Source: Mycobacterium sp. D16Q14 (GTDB taxonomy: Bacteria; Actinomycetota; Actinomycetes; Mycobacteriales; Mycobacteriaceae). Taken from it: a stretch of 64,000 bases of DNA. How positions within the stretch are numbered: position 1 is the first letter of the stretch; every line of letters starts with the position of its first letter. The notes beneath the pieces are model-generated. The model was given only the letters and a program-made list of their open reading frames with translations, searched no databases and was not told where the DNA came from. The position numbers were made by a program, and so were the translations under genes. The stretch is taken from contig MAEX01000006.1 of the NCBI GenBank assembly GCA_002013415.1, positions 213,963 to 277,962 on the forward strand, in the 5' to 3' direction. Positions 56,785 to 63,971 of this stretch are shown piece by piece.

Positions 56785-58038
56785 CTACTTTTTGGCAGGC
56801 GGGAAGGCTTTATCATACCAGTCGCCAAAATATTGGGAGTAAGTAAGCGCTGGGTCTCCCGACGGATGTTCCTTGGTCCCAAATATCTGCCCAATCTGCC
56901 TTATCGCCTGCTCATAGGTGACGGACCCATATTTGTAATTGTCATAAATAACCAGGTAATCGGACCTATTGGCCTGATTTCCAGCAATACCTATGTCTGG
57001 ACCACCCTGCGACAAGATGAACTGCTGATCTCGAACATTAGCCATTGTCGCAGCACCCTCGTTGTCCAGGGTGCCGTTGAGATAGGCAGTCTTCGAACTC
57101 ACATCGTAGTGCGGACCATAGATGGCGTGTCCGACCTCATGCGATATGGTCTGCGCAATTGCAGTTGGCTGTCCTTTTTCGCTGCTATCGATCACAATTT
57201 CCGGCCGATCGCCATAGCTTGTATATGATCCCGCCTCGTCGCCTGGACCTGAGAACCTGATCTTCCAGTTTTGCTGACGAAGCTGAGTAAGGTCCCGCTG
57301 AAGAGGATTGGATTTTTCAAGAATCTTGTTCACGCCATCAAAATCGTCCTCAAGCTTTAACAGGCTGTCCTTGTCCGATTTTGGCTTCGTCGATGAGGTC
57401 GGCGGTGTAGTCGCGGTTGACGATGCAGATGGCGACGGCTGCGACTGCGTTGCACTTGTTGGCGTAAGCGTTTGAGACGGAGCCCTGCTCGGCTGCTGAG
57501 TCTGCGTAGGAACCTGGCTCGGCTGTTGTTGCTGCCCTTGCTGGGGTTGTTGGCCCTGATTCCCCTGTTGTGGCGCCTGATAATCCGGATTCGCCTTACC
57601 AGGTCCCTGCGTGTAAGGCGTCGCTGTCTGATAGTTCGGGATCTGGTTCCCATGCCGGGGTTGCTGCCCCTGGTCAGCTTGTTGTGCGCCCTGCTGGCCC
57701 GGTTGTTGAGGCGCACCCTGTGCGCCGGTGTTGTAGATCGAAATGCCGTTGTTCTGGTCCAGCGGAGGTTGGTTAATACCACCCTGATAGTCCGGCTGCT
57801 GCGGGGGTAGACCCGGCGGCTGGAACTGGGAACCTCCACCACTTTCCAAACCACCCGTCGGCCCGGGAGGACCTGTCGGATCGGCGGTGGCGCCCGGTAG
57901 ACCCATCACACCAATCCCCGACGGGGAGTTGGTGTTTAGATGCCAGCCCGACATCGCCACGGCAATAATCGCGACGGCGGCTAGCGCACGCCGGAGCCCC
58001 ACAGGAGTGTGTGCCCTAGGCGACTTCATTGGCGTCAT
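56785..58038 (-). CDS. Exported HEVGH metalloprotease-like protein with Gln/Pro-rich linker
   Basis: A 417-residue protein. It has an N-terminal hydrophobic segment (LRRALAAVAIIAVAMSGWHL, about 15-34: signal or anchor), then a Pro/Gln/Gly-rich disordered region to about residue 230 (QQPGQQGAQQADQGQQPRHG) and a Ser/Thr-rich stretch. A C-terminal catalytic-looking domain follows with AIAQTISHEVGHAIYGPHYD, the HExxH zinc motif, and a later NEGAATMANVRDQQFIL that could give the third ligand Glu. It is probably a peptidase of the cell envelope. Specific family not recognised. It is 19 bp downstream of the unknown secreted protein gene. Confidence 0.75.
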   Translation of the reverse strand: MTPMKSPRAHTPVGLRRALAAVAIIAVAMSGWHLNTNSPSGIGVMGLPGATADPTGPPGPTGGLESGGGSQFQPPGLPPQQPDYQGGINQPPLDQNNGISIYNTGAQGAPQQPGQQGAQQADQGQQPRHGNQIPNYQTATPYTQGPGKANPDYQAPQQGNQGQQPQQGQQQQPSQVPTQTQQPSRAPSQTLTPTSATQSQPSPSASSTATTPPTSSTKPKSDKDSLLKLEDDFDGVNKILEKSNPLQRDLTQLRQQNWKIRFSGPGDEAGSYTSYGDRPEIVIDSSEKGQPTAIAQTISHEVGHAIYGPHYDVSSKTAYLNGTLDNEGAATMANVRDQQFILSQGGPDIGIAGNQANRSDYLVIYDNYKYGSVTYEQAIRQIGQIFGTKEHPSGDPALTYSQYFGDWYDKAFPPAKK

Positions 58039-58057
58039 AGCAGTCCTCCCCTACCGG

Positions 58058-59332
58058 TCAACTGCAATAACGGTTGTTGTTTGAGGGCAAGAACCTCGTG
58101 TTGGCACCTGGCCCCGCTGGCTGGCATAGCCCGCCGCCCAGCAAGTTCTCCTTGGACCAGGCCGCATGCCCGTTAGCCACATTCAGGCACGCCTCGTAGT
58201 CAGGCCCGGTCTGGCCGAACGTGGCCGTGCACTGCGCCGACATGTTCGCGAATGCCTGGTTCTTGCACACGTCTACTGACATCTGCGCCGGCGTGACGTC
58301 GAGGCACATCGCCTGTCGCTGGCACGAACTCCAGAAATCAGCCGTCCGTCCGTCCTCGGATCGGAATTCGTTCGGCCCAGACAGGCAGCGATCGGCATGC
58401 CGCTGGGCATACAGCACCGGGTCGACACTGACGGGCCGGTAAGCGCCACCCGGGTCGACAACGTAATCACCTGGCGCACCAATGATTTGCGCGGCCTTCT
58501 TCGCCTCTGGCGGGCCTCCCCCCTCGGGCAGCCCGTCCCAGTCACTAGTCAGCTGACCGCTCGCCGGGATCGACGACGCACGATACGACAACGTGATCGT
58601 GATGGGGAACGCGAAGATGTCGGCAGGTCCGAGATCCAACGCGAGGTTGGACTGCTGATACATATAGTCACCGTGGATCACCGGGTTCACCTGCACCGGA
58701 TTGCCCTTCGCATCGCGTGCCACCGGCACCGACAACGTGGCGATCGTCGTGGCCGGCAGACCCGGCGCGGCGTCGGACTCGACCAACACCACATTGCTGC
58801 CCTGACGCACGTGAGTCCCCTCCGGAACCCGCAGGCCGAAGGTGAAGTTCTCCGGCGTGAAGATGGTGCGCCGGATGATGTTCACGTCGACACCACCACC
58901 CGCGAACGGCGAAATTCGGTAATCGGTGTCGCGAGAGGTAAAGGTCGCCGAACCACCGTCGCCCCACTGCGCCGGCGTGAGCTCTCGCTCCTGAGGCAGA
59001 TGCAGTACGACATCCTTGCCGGCGATCGCCGTCGGCAGATGGGTGCCATCGGTGGGTGATGGCGAGATGGTGGCGTTGGAACGTTCGCGGCCGGCTGCCA
59101 ACGGCCGACCCGTCCCTGGCCCAAGACCCAGCGGAGTGTTGGTTTTGACCTGGGCGCCACCAATCGGCGAAATTCGCGGCAGATCATCGGGCTGCGCCAC
59201 CGGATACGGAATGGGCTTCGGGGGTGGCGGCTGGATGGGATCCGCCAAAATTCTTGGCGCAGAACCCATCACGATTGAGAACATGAATGCCAGCGCGGCC
59301 ATCAGTACCGCACCACGAGTACGGGTAGTCAT
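58058..59332 (-). CDS. Unknown exported protein between porin and protease genes
   Basis: A 424-residue protein starting MTTRTRGAVLMAALAFMFSI at ATG 59332, sharing one or two bases with the porin gene stop. Its signal peptide ends near SAPRILADP. The mature part starts with a Pro-rich stretch (PIQPPPPKPIPYPVAQPDDLPRISPIG). A beta-rich middle follows (GGGVDVNIIRRTIFTPENFTFGLRVPEGTHVRQGSNVVLVES, ADIFAFPITITLSYRASS). The C-terminal 110 residues have eight or more Cys (DRCLSGPNEF, WSSCQRQAMCLDV, VDVCKNQAF, SAQCTATF, YEACLNVAN, GGLCQPAG, NRYCS), so it is disulfide-rich. No family recognised. The arrangement with an MspA-type porin suggests an envelope role. Confidence 0.75.
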   Translation of the reverse strand: MTTRTRGAVLMAALAFMFSIVMGSAPRILADPIQPPPPKPIPYPVAQPDDLPRISPIGGAQVKTNTPLGLGPGTGRPLAAGRERSNATISPSPTDGTHLPTAIAGKDVVLHLPQERELTPAQWGDGGSATFTSRDTDYRISPFAGGGVDVNIIRRTIFTPENFTFGLRVPEGTHVRQGSNVVLVESDAAPGLPATTIATLSVPVARDAKGNPVQVNPVIHGDYMYQQSNLALDLGPADIFAFPITITLSYRASSIPASGQLTSDWDGLPEGGGPPEAKKAAQIIGAPGDYVVDPGGAYRPVSVDPVLYAQRHADRCLSGPNEFRSEDGRTADFWSSCQRQAMCLDVTPAQMSVDVCKNQAFANMSAQCTATFGQTGPDYEACLNVANGHAAWSKENLLGGGLCQPAGPGANTRFLPSNNNRYCS

Positions 59333-60060
59333 CACAGATCCTTGGGCTCGCCGTAGATGGTCTGGGTGTCGTTGCCGTTCTCGGTGCGGATCCGGAAGGT
59401 CGCGAAGGACTGGATCTTCACCTGGCCGCCGCACCCGTCGGCTTCGACGTTCTGGTTACGCACCTGCGAGACCGCACGCATGTTCCGGAAGTTGATCCGG
59501 TCCATCGGAAGTTGAGCCAAACCACCCGGCTTCAGCAGCACGCGCATGTAGCCGCCGATGTGCTCCTGGGCGCCCAACGAACCGCCGCCGGACACACCAC
59601 CGAAGCCACCACCGCCGCCACCGCTCTGACTACCTTGTCCGTAGCCGCCGCCATAGCCCTGGCCGAATACCTGCTGCGAGAGCGTCAAACCGAGGTCACC
59701 GCCCAGCTCGACCCCCGACGAAGAGTCAGTGCGGCAACCCACGAAATACCCCGTCTCCAGCTGCGCATCCTGGATCACGGCACCACCATTACCGGTGATC
59801 GTGGCCTCGGCACGGTAAGAAACACGCGCCTGCCAAGAGTTGCTCGCACCGGCGATGTTGTCGATGTGGTCGATGACCTCGTTGGTCAGTGTCAAACCGA
59901 CAGTCCAACCGTCATCCGTCACGAACTGCTGGTACTGGTCCGGCATCCCCTGCGGATCCGCGGCAGCGTCAGAAACGCCCACCATAAGCCCCATCGCAAC
60001 GGTCACAGACGTTGCGATAGCAGCAACACAGCTTCGACGTGCCAAGTTTGGCAACTTCAT
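59332..60060 (-). CDS. MspA-family porin-like protein with glycine-rich insert
   Basis: A 242-residue exported protein with a signal peptide (MKLPNLARRSCVAAIATSVT, cleavage near DAAADPQ). MspA family traits are DGWTVGLTLTNEVIDHIDNIAGASNSWQARVSYRAEATITG, LETGYFVGCRTDSSSGVELGG, and the C-terminal HIGGYMRVLLKPGGLAQLPMDRINFRNMRAVSQVRNQNVEADGCGGQVKIQSFATFRIRTEN. Between them lies an unusual low-complexity insert rich in Gly, Ser, Gln and Tyr (about residues 131-165), where classical MspA has beta strands of the rim/stem. MspA forms octameric outer-membrane pores. This is a distant member and heads a four-gene operon. Confidence 0.88.
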   Translation of the reverse strand: MKLPNLARRSCVAAIATSVTVAMGLMVGVSDAAADPQGMPDQYQQFVTDDGWTVGLTLTNEVIDHIDNIAGASNSWQARVSYRAEATITGNGGAVIQDAQLETGYFVGCRTDSSSGVELGGDLGLTLSQQVFGQGYGGGYGQGSQSGGGGGGFGGVSGGGSLGAQEHIGGYMRVLLKPGGLAQLPMDRINFRNMRAVSQVRNQNVEADGCGGQVKIQSFATFRIRTENGNDTQTIYGEPKDL

Positions 60061-60578
60061 GAAACCGAACCCCTCCGTGTCCCGTCCAAACCCGATCGGG
60101 CCGGACCCCCGTACGCCAGCCTATTCATAGGCAATGCCATCAACTGCGCCTTACTGGGAAAATACATCGCATGGCAATGCTGGAGAATTTAAGGCCGAGA
60201 CACCCTCTTGTCAACACTGAGACCGTGTCGTCACAGCTTCCGTGATCAAGATCGCGAACTTTTCCGAGGTCACTGCGGGCTAGAGCGAAAGACTGTGAGC
60301 ATAGCTACAGGAAACATTTCAAGATCACTGATAGCGAACACGCAGAGTCATAAGCGGCACGACGCCAGAGGATCAGGCCACCGGCCCGCGCCAGATCTGC
60401 GGAAATACGGCAGATGATCGCTGAGACTAGGGATCAAACACCGATCGCGAGCCGGGCTGATGGTTGCTGGAAGGTAGCGTTGAGACGTTTGCCCGCTAAC
60501 TAGTACTGGTAGCCGCCGAGGACTTCGGTCCCGATCCCCGGCGGGCCAATCACGCGCGAGTCAAGTTGACCCAGTTCA
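60061..60578. other. Intergenic region upstream of the porin operon and the DUF6319-like gene
   Basis: About 520 bp without a convincing gene. It must contain the divergent promoters for the porin operon (minus) and the small gene at 60645 (plus). A 69-codon frame at 60208-60417 has no family-like features. A possible coding remnant (LVAAEDFGPDPRRANHARVK..) ends at 60595 but has a stop just upstream. No stable terminator was noticed. Confidence 0.6.
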
Positions 60579-60594
60579 TCGAACATGTGTTCTA
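60579..60594. promoter_or_regulatory. Candidate LexA (SOS) box TCGAACATGTGTTCTA
   Basis: It matches TCGAAC-N4-GTTCGA at 11 of 12 positions, 51 bp upstream of the start at 60645. It is weaker than the perfect box at 42116. Confidence 0.55.
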
Positions 60595-60644
60595 ATGACT
60601 GTCACTACCCGCCCACTGCGCGCGAATTTCAGAAGGAGCTCACC

Positions 60645-61085
60645 GTGACGATGACTGTAGACATTCCAGCAGCAGACGTATTGGACACCGACTTTGACAC
60701 CTCCGACGTCCTGATGGGCCCCGTCGACGTCCCGACGAGCACTGTTGCGCCGATCTCTGAAGCGTCCGCCGACGAGAAGCCGCAGAAAGCACCGGCCAAG
60801 AAGGCGACGGGCAAGAGAACCAAGACTCTCGAACTAACCCTCACCGTGACCGGTACCGCCGATGGCGAGTGGCACGCCGAGCTCAAGCAGGGCAGCTCAT
60901 ATCTGGCTCGTAATCTCGCAGTCGCGGCCGCCGCCGTCTCACGCGCGGCCAAGGAGCTGCACGAGGATCTCTCTACCCCGATCGATGCCGTCATCGAGGA
61001 AGCACGCTCCCAGCAGGCCGCTAAAGTCGCCGCGCTGGAAGCCGAACTCGAGGCCGCCCGCAAGGCCCTCGCCGACTTGGACTGA
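60645..61085 (+). CDS. Small Lys/Ala-rich protein, DUF6319-like
   Basis: A 146-residue protein starting at GTG 60645 (VTMTVDIPAADVLDTDFD) with an AGAAGGAG site 7 bp upstream. It has an acidic disordered N-terminus to about 50, a Lys-rich patch (KPQKAPAKKATGKRTKTLE), a beta segment LTLTVTGTADGEWHAELKQGSSYLARN and a C-terminal helix that looks like a coiled coil (VIEEARSQQAAKVAALEAELEAARKALADLD). I recall this pattern from the actinobacterial DUF6319 family, function unknown. The basic patch suggests nucleic-acid contact. A candidate LexA box lies upstream. It converges with the truncated gene at 61119. Confidence 0.75.
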   Translation: MTMTVDIPAADVLDTDFDTSDVLMGPVDVPTSTVAPISEASADEKPQKAPAKKATGKRTKTLELTLTVTGTADGEWHAELKQGSSYLARNLAVAAAAVSRAAKELHEDLSTPIDAVIEEARSQQAAKVAALEAELEAARKALADLD

Positions 61086-61118
61086 CGGTGAACCAGACTC
61101 GCGGGACCATTGTCGGTG

Positions 61119-61359
61119 CTAGATAACGATGTTGATTTCGGTAGCACCTTCGATCGGCCACTCAAGTTCCGCGCTTGGAATGTTGCTTGCCGTGAAAATC
61201 TGCACCTGGTACGGCCTCCTCCCGGGAAGCTGAACTTTGTGCAGGTCATCTTCGCCGACCAGAATCTCTCCAACGGCCAGGATCTGACTGCCGAAGGTCA
61301 ATGGCCGGTCGAAGATCAGCTCACCCAGGCCGTCGTGATCTGACCCGCGTAGAACACGT
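61119..61359 (-). pseudogene. 3' fragment of a host gene cut by the IS3-family element
   Basis: On the minus strand an 80-codon frame ends at a TAG (61121-61119) and reads GELIFDRPLTFGSQILAVGE, then EDDLHKVQLPGRRPYQVQIFTASN and PSAELEWPIEGATEINIVI. It looks like a folded protein end and has no start codon of its own. The frame runs into the IS left inverted repeat at 61360, so the 5' part of the gene would lie beyond the IS, right of the window, or has been lost. Family not recognised. A plus-strand frame over the same bases is less protein-like. Confidence 0.55.
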
Positions 61360-61385
61360 GGGTCTGCCCAGGGTTTGGTTGATTC
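61360..61385 (+). repeat. Left terminal inverted repeat of the IS3-family element
   Basis: It begins GGGTCTGCCCAGGGTTTGGT and pairs with 63972-63997, one mismatch in 26. Confidence 0.9.
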
Positions 61386-61427
61386 CTGACCCGCAAGCTG
61401 TGGGCTTGCGGTGGAAGGATGTGTTTC

Positions 61428-61712
61428 ATGCCGAAGGCTTATCCGCCGGAGTTCCGCAGCAATGTGATCGCGGTGGCCCGTCAGGGCACTGCGACGGTGT
61501 CGCAGGTCGCTGCTGATTTCGGGATTTCCGAGTCGTGTTTGCAGCGCCGGCTCTCGATTGACGATCGCCGGGCCGCTGGCGGTGATGGGGCGACCGATTC
61601 CGATGTGCGGGCGTTGCGAGAGGCCCGCAAGAGGATCGCGTCGCTGGAGCAGGAAAATTATGTGCTGCGTCAAGCCGCCGCTTACCTGTCTCGGGGTGCG
61701 GTCCCAAAATAA
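61428..61712 (+). CDS. IS3-family transposase OrfA
   Basis: A 94-residue DNA-binding protein starting MPKAYPPEFRSNVIAVARQG at ATG 61428, with a GGAAGG site 8 bp upstream. The helix-turn-helix is ATVSQVAADFGISESCLQRRL. A C-terminal leucine zipper is RALREARKRIASLEQENYVLRQAAAYL. It ends in the slippery sequence C-CCA-AAA just before its TAA stop, which allows a -1 shift into orfB to make OrfAB. It is intact. Confidence 0.92.
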   Translation: MPKAYPPEFRSNVIAVARQGTATVSQVAADFGISESCLQRRLSIDDRRAAGGDGATDSDVRALREARKRIASLEQENYVLRQAAAYLSRGAVPK

Positions 61713-61772
61713 TCTACCCGCTCGTCCGTGAACTTGCCGCGGCCGGTAACCCTGTCAGGGTGCCGGCCGCGG
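61703..61772 (+). promoter_or_regulatory. Programmed -1 frameshift site with downstream hairpin
   Basis: The heptamer CCCAAAA (61703-61709) reads C-CCA-AAA in the orfA frame. Slipping back one base gives CCC-AAA-ATA-ATC, and the new frame reads KIIYPLVRELAAAG into orfB. A strong hairpin follows at 61737-61772 with arms CCGCGGCCGG and CCGGCCGCGG and an inner ACCCT/AGGGT pairing. Confidence 0.8.
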
Positions 61773-62220
61773 TGACGTGCCGGGTATTGAAGTTGACCAC
61801 GCAGGGCTACTACAAGTGGCTTAAACACCCTGTTTCACAGCGTGATTGGGATGATGCGCGGCTGATCAACGCGGCTATCGACGTCCATGCCGATGACCCC
61901 GAGTTCGGGTACCGGTTCATCGCCGATCAGCTCGCCGACCGCGGATACACCGCCTCGGAGAACCGGGTTGCCCGGCTGTGTGCGTTGCAGAAGATCTACT
62001 CGGTGCACGCTAAAGTTCGTGGACGTAACCGACGGCCCGGACCGCCCGTGCGCGATGACTTGGTAGAGCGCGAGTTCCGCAGCAGCACACCAGATACGGT
62101 GTGGCTTACGGATATCACCGAACATCCCACCACTCGCAATTAGCCATCAATGCGCTTAATAATGCTGTTGCTCAGCGTAATCCGAACATGACGGTGGTAC
62201 ATTCGGACCGTGGTGGCCAA

Positions 62221-62248
62221 GGCGGATTCAATCGGTCGTCGCAACACC
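62221..62248 (+). repeat. Left inverted repeat of the IS30-family element
   Basis: It begins GGCGGATTCAATCGGTCGTC and pairs with 63644-63671, 26 of 28 positions matching. The transposase stop codon lies inside it. Confidence 0.92.
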
Positions 62249-63640
62249 GGCCTGTTCGAGTAACAGTAGATGGTCGTTGAAGGCTTCGGCTGGGGTCTTC
62301 CAGCCGAGGGTTTTACGGGGTCGGGTGTTGAGTGCGTGAGCGACTGCTTCGAGGTCATCGGCGGTCCATCGTGACAGGTCGGTGCCCTTCGGAAAGTACT
62401 GCCGTAAAAGCCCATTCGTGTTCTCGTTCGTGCCGCGCTGCCACGGCGAATGCGGATCGGCGAAGAATACCGGGATCCCGGTCTCGACTTTGAATGCCGC
62501 GTGAGCGGAGAGTTCTTTGCCCCGGTCCCAGGTCACCGAGCGCTTCAGCTGCTGGGGCAGCGTGTTCATCGTGGCCGCCAGCGCATTCTTCATCGTGATC
62601 GCCCCGTAGCCGGCCAGGGCCGGGCCGTTCTTGATGCTGTGTCCGTGCCGGTAGCCGTGCTCGCGTGGCAGGTGGATCAGCATCGTGAATCGGGTCGTGC
62701 GTTCGACCAGGGTGCCGATGGCTGAGCGTTCCAGTCCGATGAGTAAATCCCCTTCCCAATGCCCTGGAACGGCACGGTCTTCGGCTTCGGCTGGCCGCTC
62801 GCTGATCAGTGCCTCGGGGGTGACGTGAGCCCACGCCTTCCGTCGCGCTCTGGCCCGCGGTGCACGCAAAGCGCGGCCGGTGCGAAGGCACAGGATCAGT
62901 TCGCGTTTGAGTGCGCCGCGGCCCTGGATATAGAGCGCCTGATAGATCGCTTCATGGCTGATCCTCATGGACTCATCATCAGGGAAGTCGAGTCTGAGTC
63001 GCTCGGCGATCTGCTCGGGGCTCCATGCCCGCACCCATTGCCGGTCACCTCGATGCGGCTTGTTACGGCCTGTCCATGATCCAGGCGCAGGCCCGGCCGC
63101 TGCTGTGCCGTCACGACGACTTATCTGGCCGGATAGTCGGTCTTGAACATATTCGCGCAGTTCAGGATTGGCGACGAGTTTGGCCGTCTTCGGGCGCGCA
63201 GCAACGAGTTCGGCTTTCCATTGGGCCACCGAGGCACGGTAGATCAACTTTCCGCCCCGAGTGGCGGCGTTGCGGCGAAGCTCCCGCGAGATCGTTGACG
63301 GCGCCCGTCCCAACTCGCGGGCGATCTGTCTCATGCTCCCACCTTGGGCCCGCCGCAATGCGATCTCCTCGCGCTCGGCGAACGACAAGTACCGGCCTGA
63401 CAACGGTTTCAACGACATCGGTGGCATACCGCCACCGTGACGGAACCACCTCCCGCCGACCGCCTGCGACACACCGACGGCATGCGCGCACTCCTCGGGA
63501 AGTAACCCCGTGGCAATCTCGGTCCAGAAGTTGCGCTGGATCTCGCGCCGATGCGACGGCGCCCCCGGCGACTTCATCGGCGAACGCCCCGTCAACTCCT
63601 TCATCCACCCCGCTGGTCTGCCCATCAACACCTCCATCAT
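62228..63640 (-). CDS. IS30-family transposase
   Basis: A 470-residue transposase starting at ATG 63640. The N-terminal helix-turn-helix parts include LLPEECAHAVGVSQAVGGRWF and YLSFAEREEIALRRAQGGSMRQIARELGRAPSTISRELRRN, the IS30 DNA-binding block. The DDE core is seen in VPGHWEGDLLIG (first Asp), SVTWDRGKELSAHAAF (second Asp) and DPHSPWQRGTNENTNGLLRQYFPKGTDL (Glu). It has the full expected length and no disruption, so the element may be active. Confidence 0.95.
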   Translation of the reverse strand: MMEVLMGRPAGWMKELTGRSPMKSPGAPSHRREIQRNFWTEIATGLLPEECAHAVGVSQAVGGRWFRHGGGMPPMSLKPLSGRYLSFAEREEIALRRAQGGSMRQIARELGRAPSTISRELRRNAATRGGKLIYRASVAQWKAELVAARPKTAKLVANPELREYVQDRLSGQISRRDGTAAAGPAPGSWTGRNKPHRGDRQWVRAWSPEQIAERLRLDFPDDESMRISHEAIYQALYIQGRGALKRELILCLRTGRALRAPRARARRKAWAHVTPEALISERPAEAEDRAVPGHWEGDLLIGLERSAIGTLVERTTRFTMLIHLPREHGYRHGHSIKNGPALAGYGAITMKNALAATMNTLPQQLKRSVTWDRGKELSAHAAFKVETGIPVFFADPHSPWQRGTNENTNGLLRQYFPKGTDLSRWTADDLEAVAHALNTRPRKTLGWKTPAEAFNDHLLLLEQAGVATTD

Positions 63641-63643
63641 CGA

Positions 63644-63671
63644 GGTGTTGCGACGACCAGTTGAATCCGCC
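63644..63671 (-). repeat. Right inverted repeat of the IS30-family element
   Basis: Complement of the left repeat with two mismatches. It lies 3 bp upstream of the transposase start. Confidence 0.92.
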
Positions 63672-63971
63672 CAATTTCGTTCGTCAGCTTATGCGAGCGC
63701 GCTGATCGCCCACGGCCTGCGTGGTTCAATGGGCAGGGTTGCCACCTGCGCCGATAACGCAGCCATGGAATCCTTCTTCTCCCTGTTGCAGAAGAACGTC
63801 CTCAATCGCAGGCGCTGGGACAGCCGAGAGCAACTCGGGTTAGCCACTGCGTACTGGATCGAGCGAACCTACCACCGACAGCGCCGACAACGCGCCCTCG
63901 GCAAACTCACCCCCATCGAATTTGAGCCAATCAACCAGACCGCAACCGCGGCCTAGAAAGTTGACCGAACC

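Larger units (their letters stand above)
62221..63671 (-). mobile_element. Complete IS30-family insertion sequence inside the IS3 orfB
   Basis: The 1451-bp element has 28-bp inverted repeats, two mismatches, at 62221-62248 and 63644-63671. It is flanked by a CAA direct repeat (62218-62220 and 63672-63674), a 3-bp target duplication. Joining the flanks restores the reading SDRGGQFRSS of an IS3 orfB, which proves the insertion point. The transposase gene fills nearly the whole element and looks intact. Confidence 0.95.
61704..63956 (+). pseudogene. IS3-family transposase OrfB, broken by deletion and IS30 insertion
   Basis: Part 1 (61704-62130) in the -1 frame reads KIIYPLVREL, LKLTTQGYYKWLKHPVSQRDWDDA, DDPEFGYRFIADQL, SSTPDTVWLTDITEHPT (first Asp of the DDE triad). 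About 30 codons expected next are missing, and the frame changes. Part 2 (62140-62220) reads LAINALNNAVAQRNPNMTVVHSDRGGQ (second Asp), then the inner IS begins. Part 3 (63672-63956) reads QFRSSAYASALIAHGLRGSMGRVATCADNAAMESFFSLLQKNVL (catalytic Glu), YHRQRRQRALGKLTPIEFEPIN. The gene cannot give an active transposase. Confidence 0.9.

Noticed and set aside
56695..57228. 177-codon plus-strand frame opposite the protease and lipoprotein genes
   Set aside because: Antisense to two well-supported exported proteins; no recognisable domain.
51994..60060. Prophage
   Set aside because: No integrase, terminase, capsid, portal or lysis genes; the products are lipoproteins, exported proteins and helical WxG-type proteins.
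61110..61343. Plus-strand 77-codon frame over the truncated gene
   Set aside because: It has no ribosome binding site and a less protein-like composition than the minus-strand frame; it is the mirror of that fragment.
61119..61673. 184-codon minus-strand frame crossing the IS3 left end
   Set aside because: It starts inside the IS orfA antisense and joins the IS to the host fragment; it is an accident of the insertion, not a gene.
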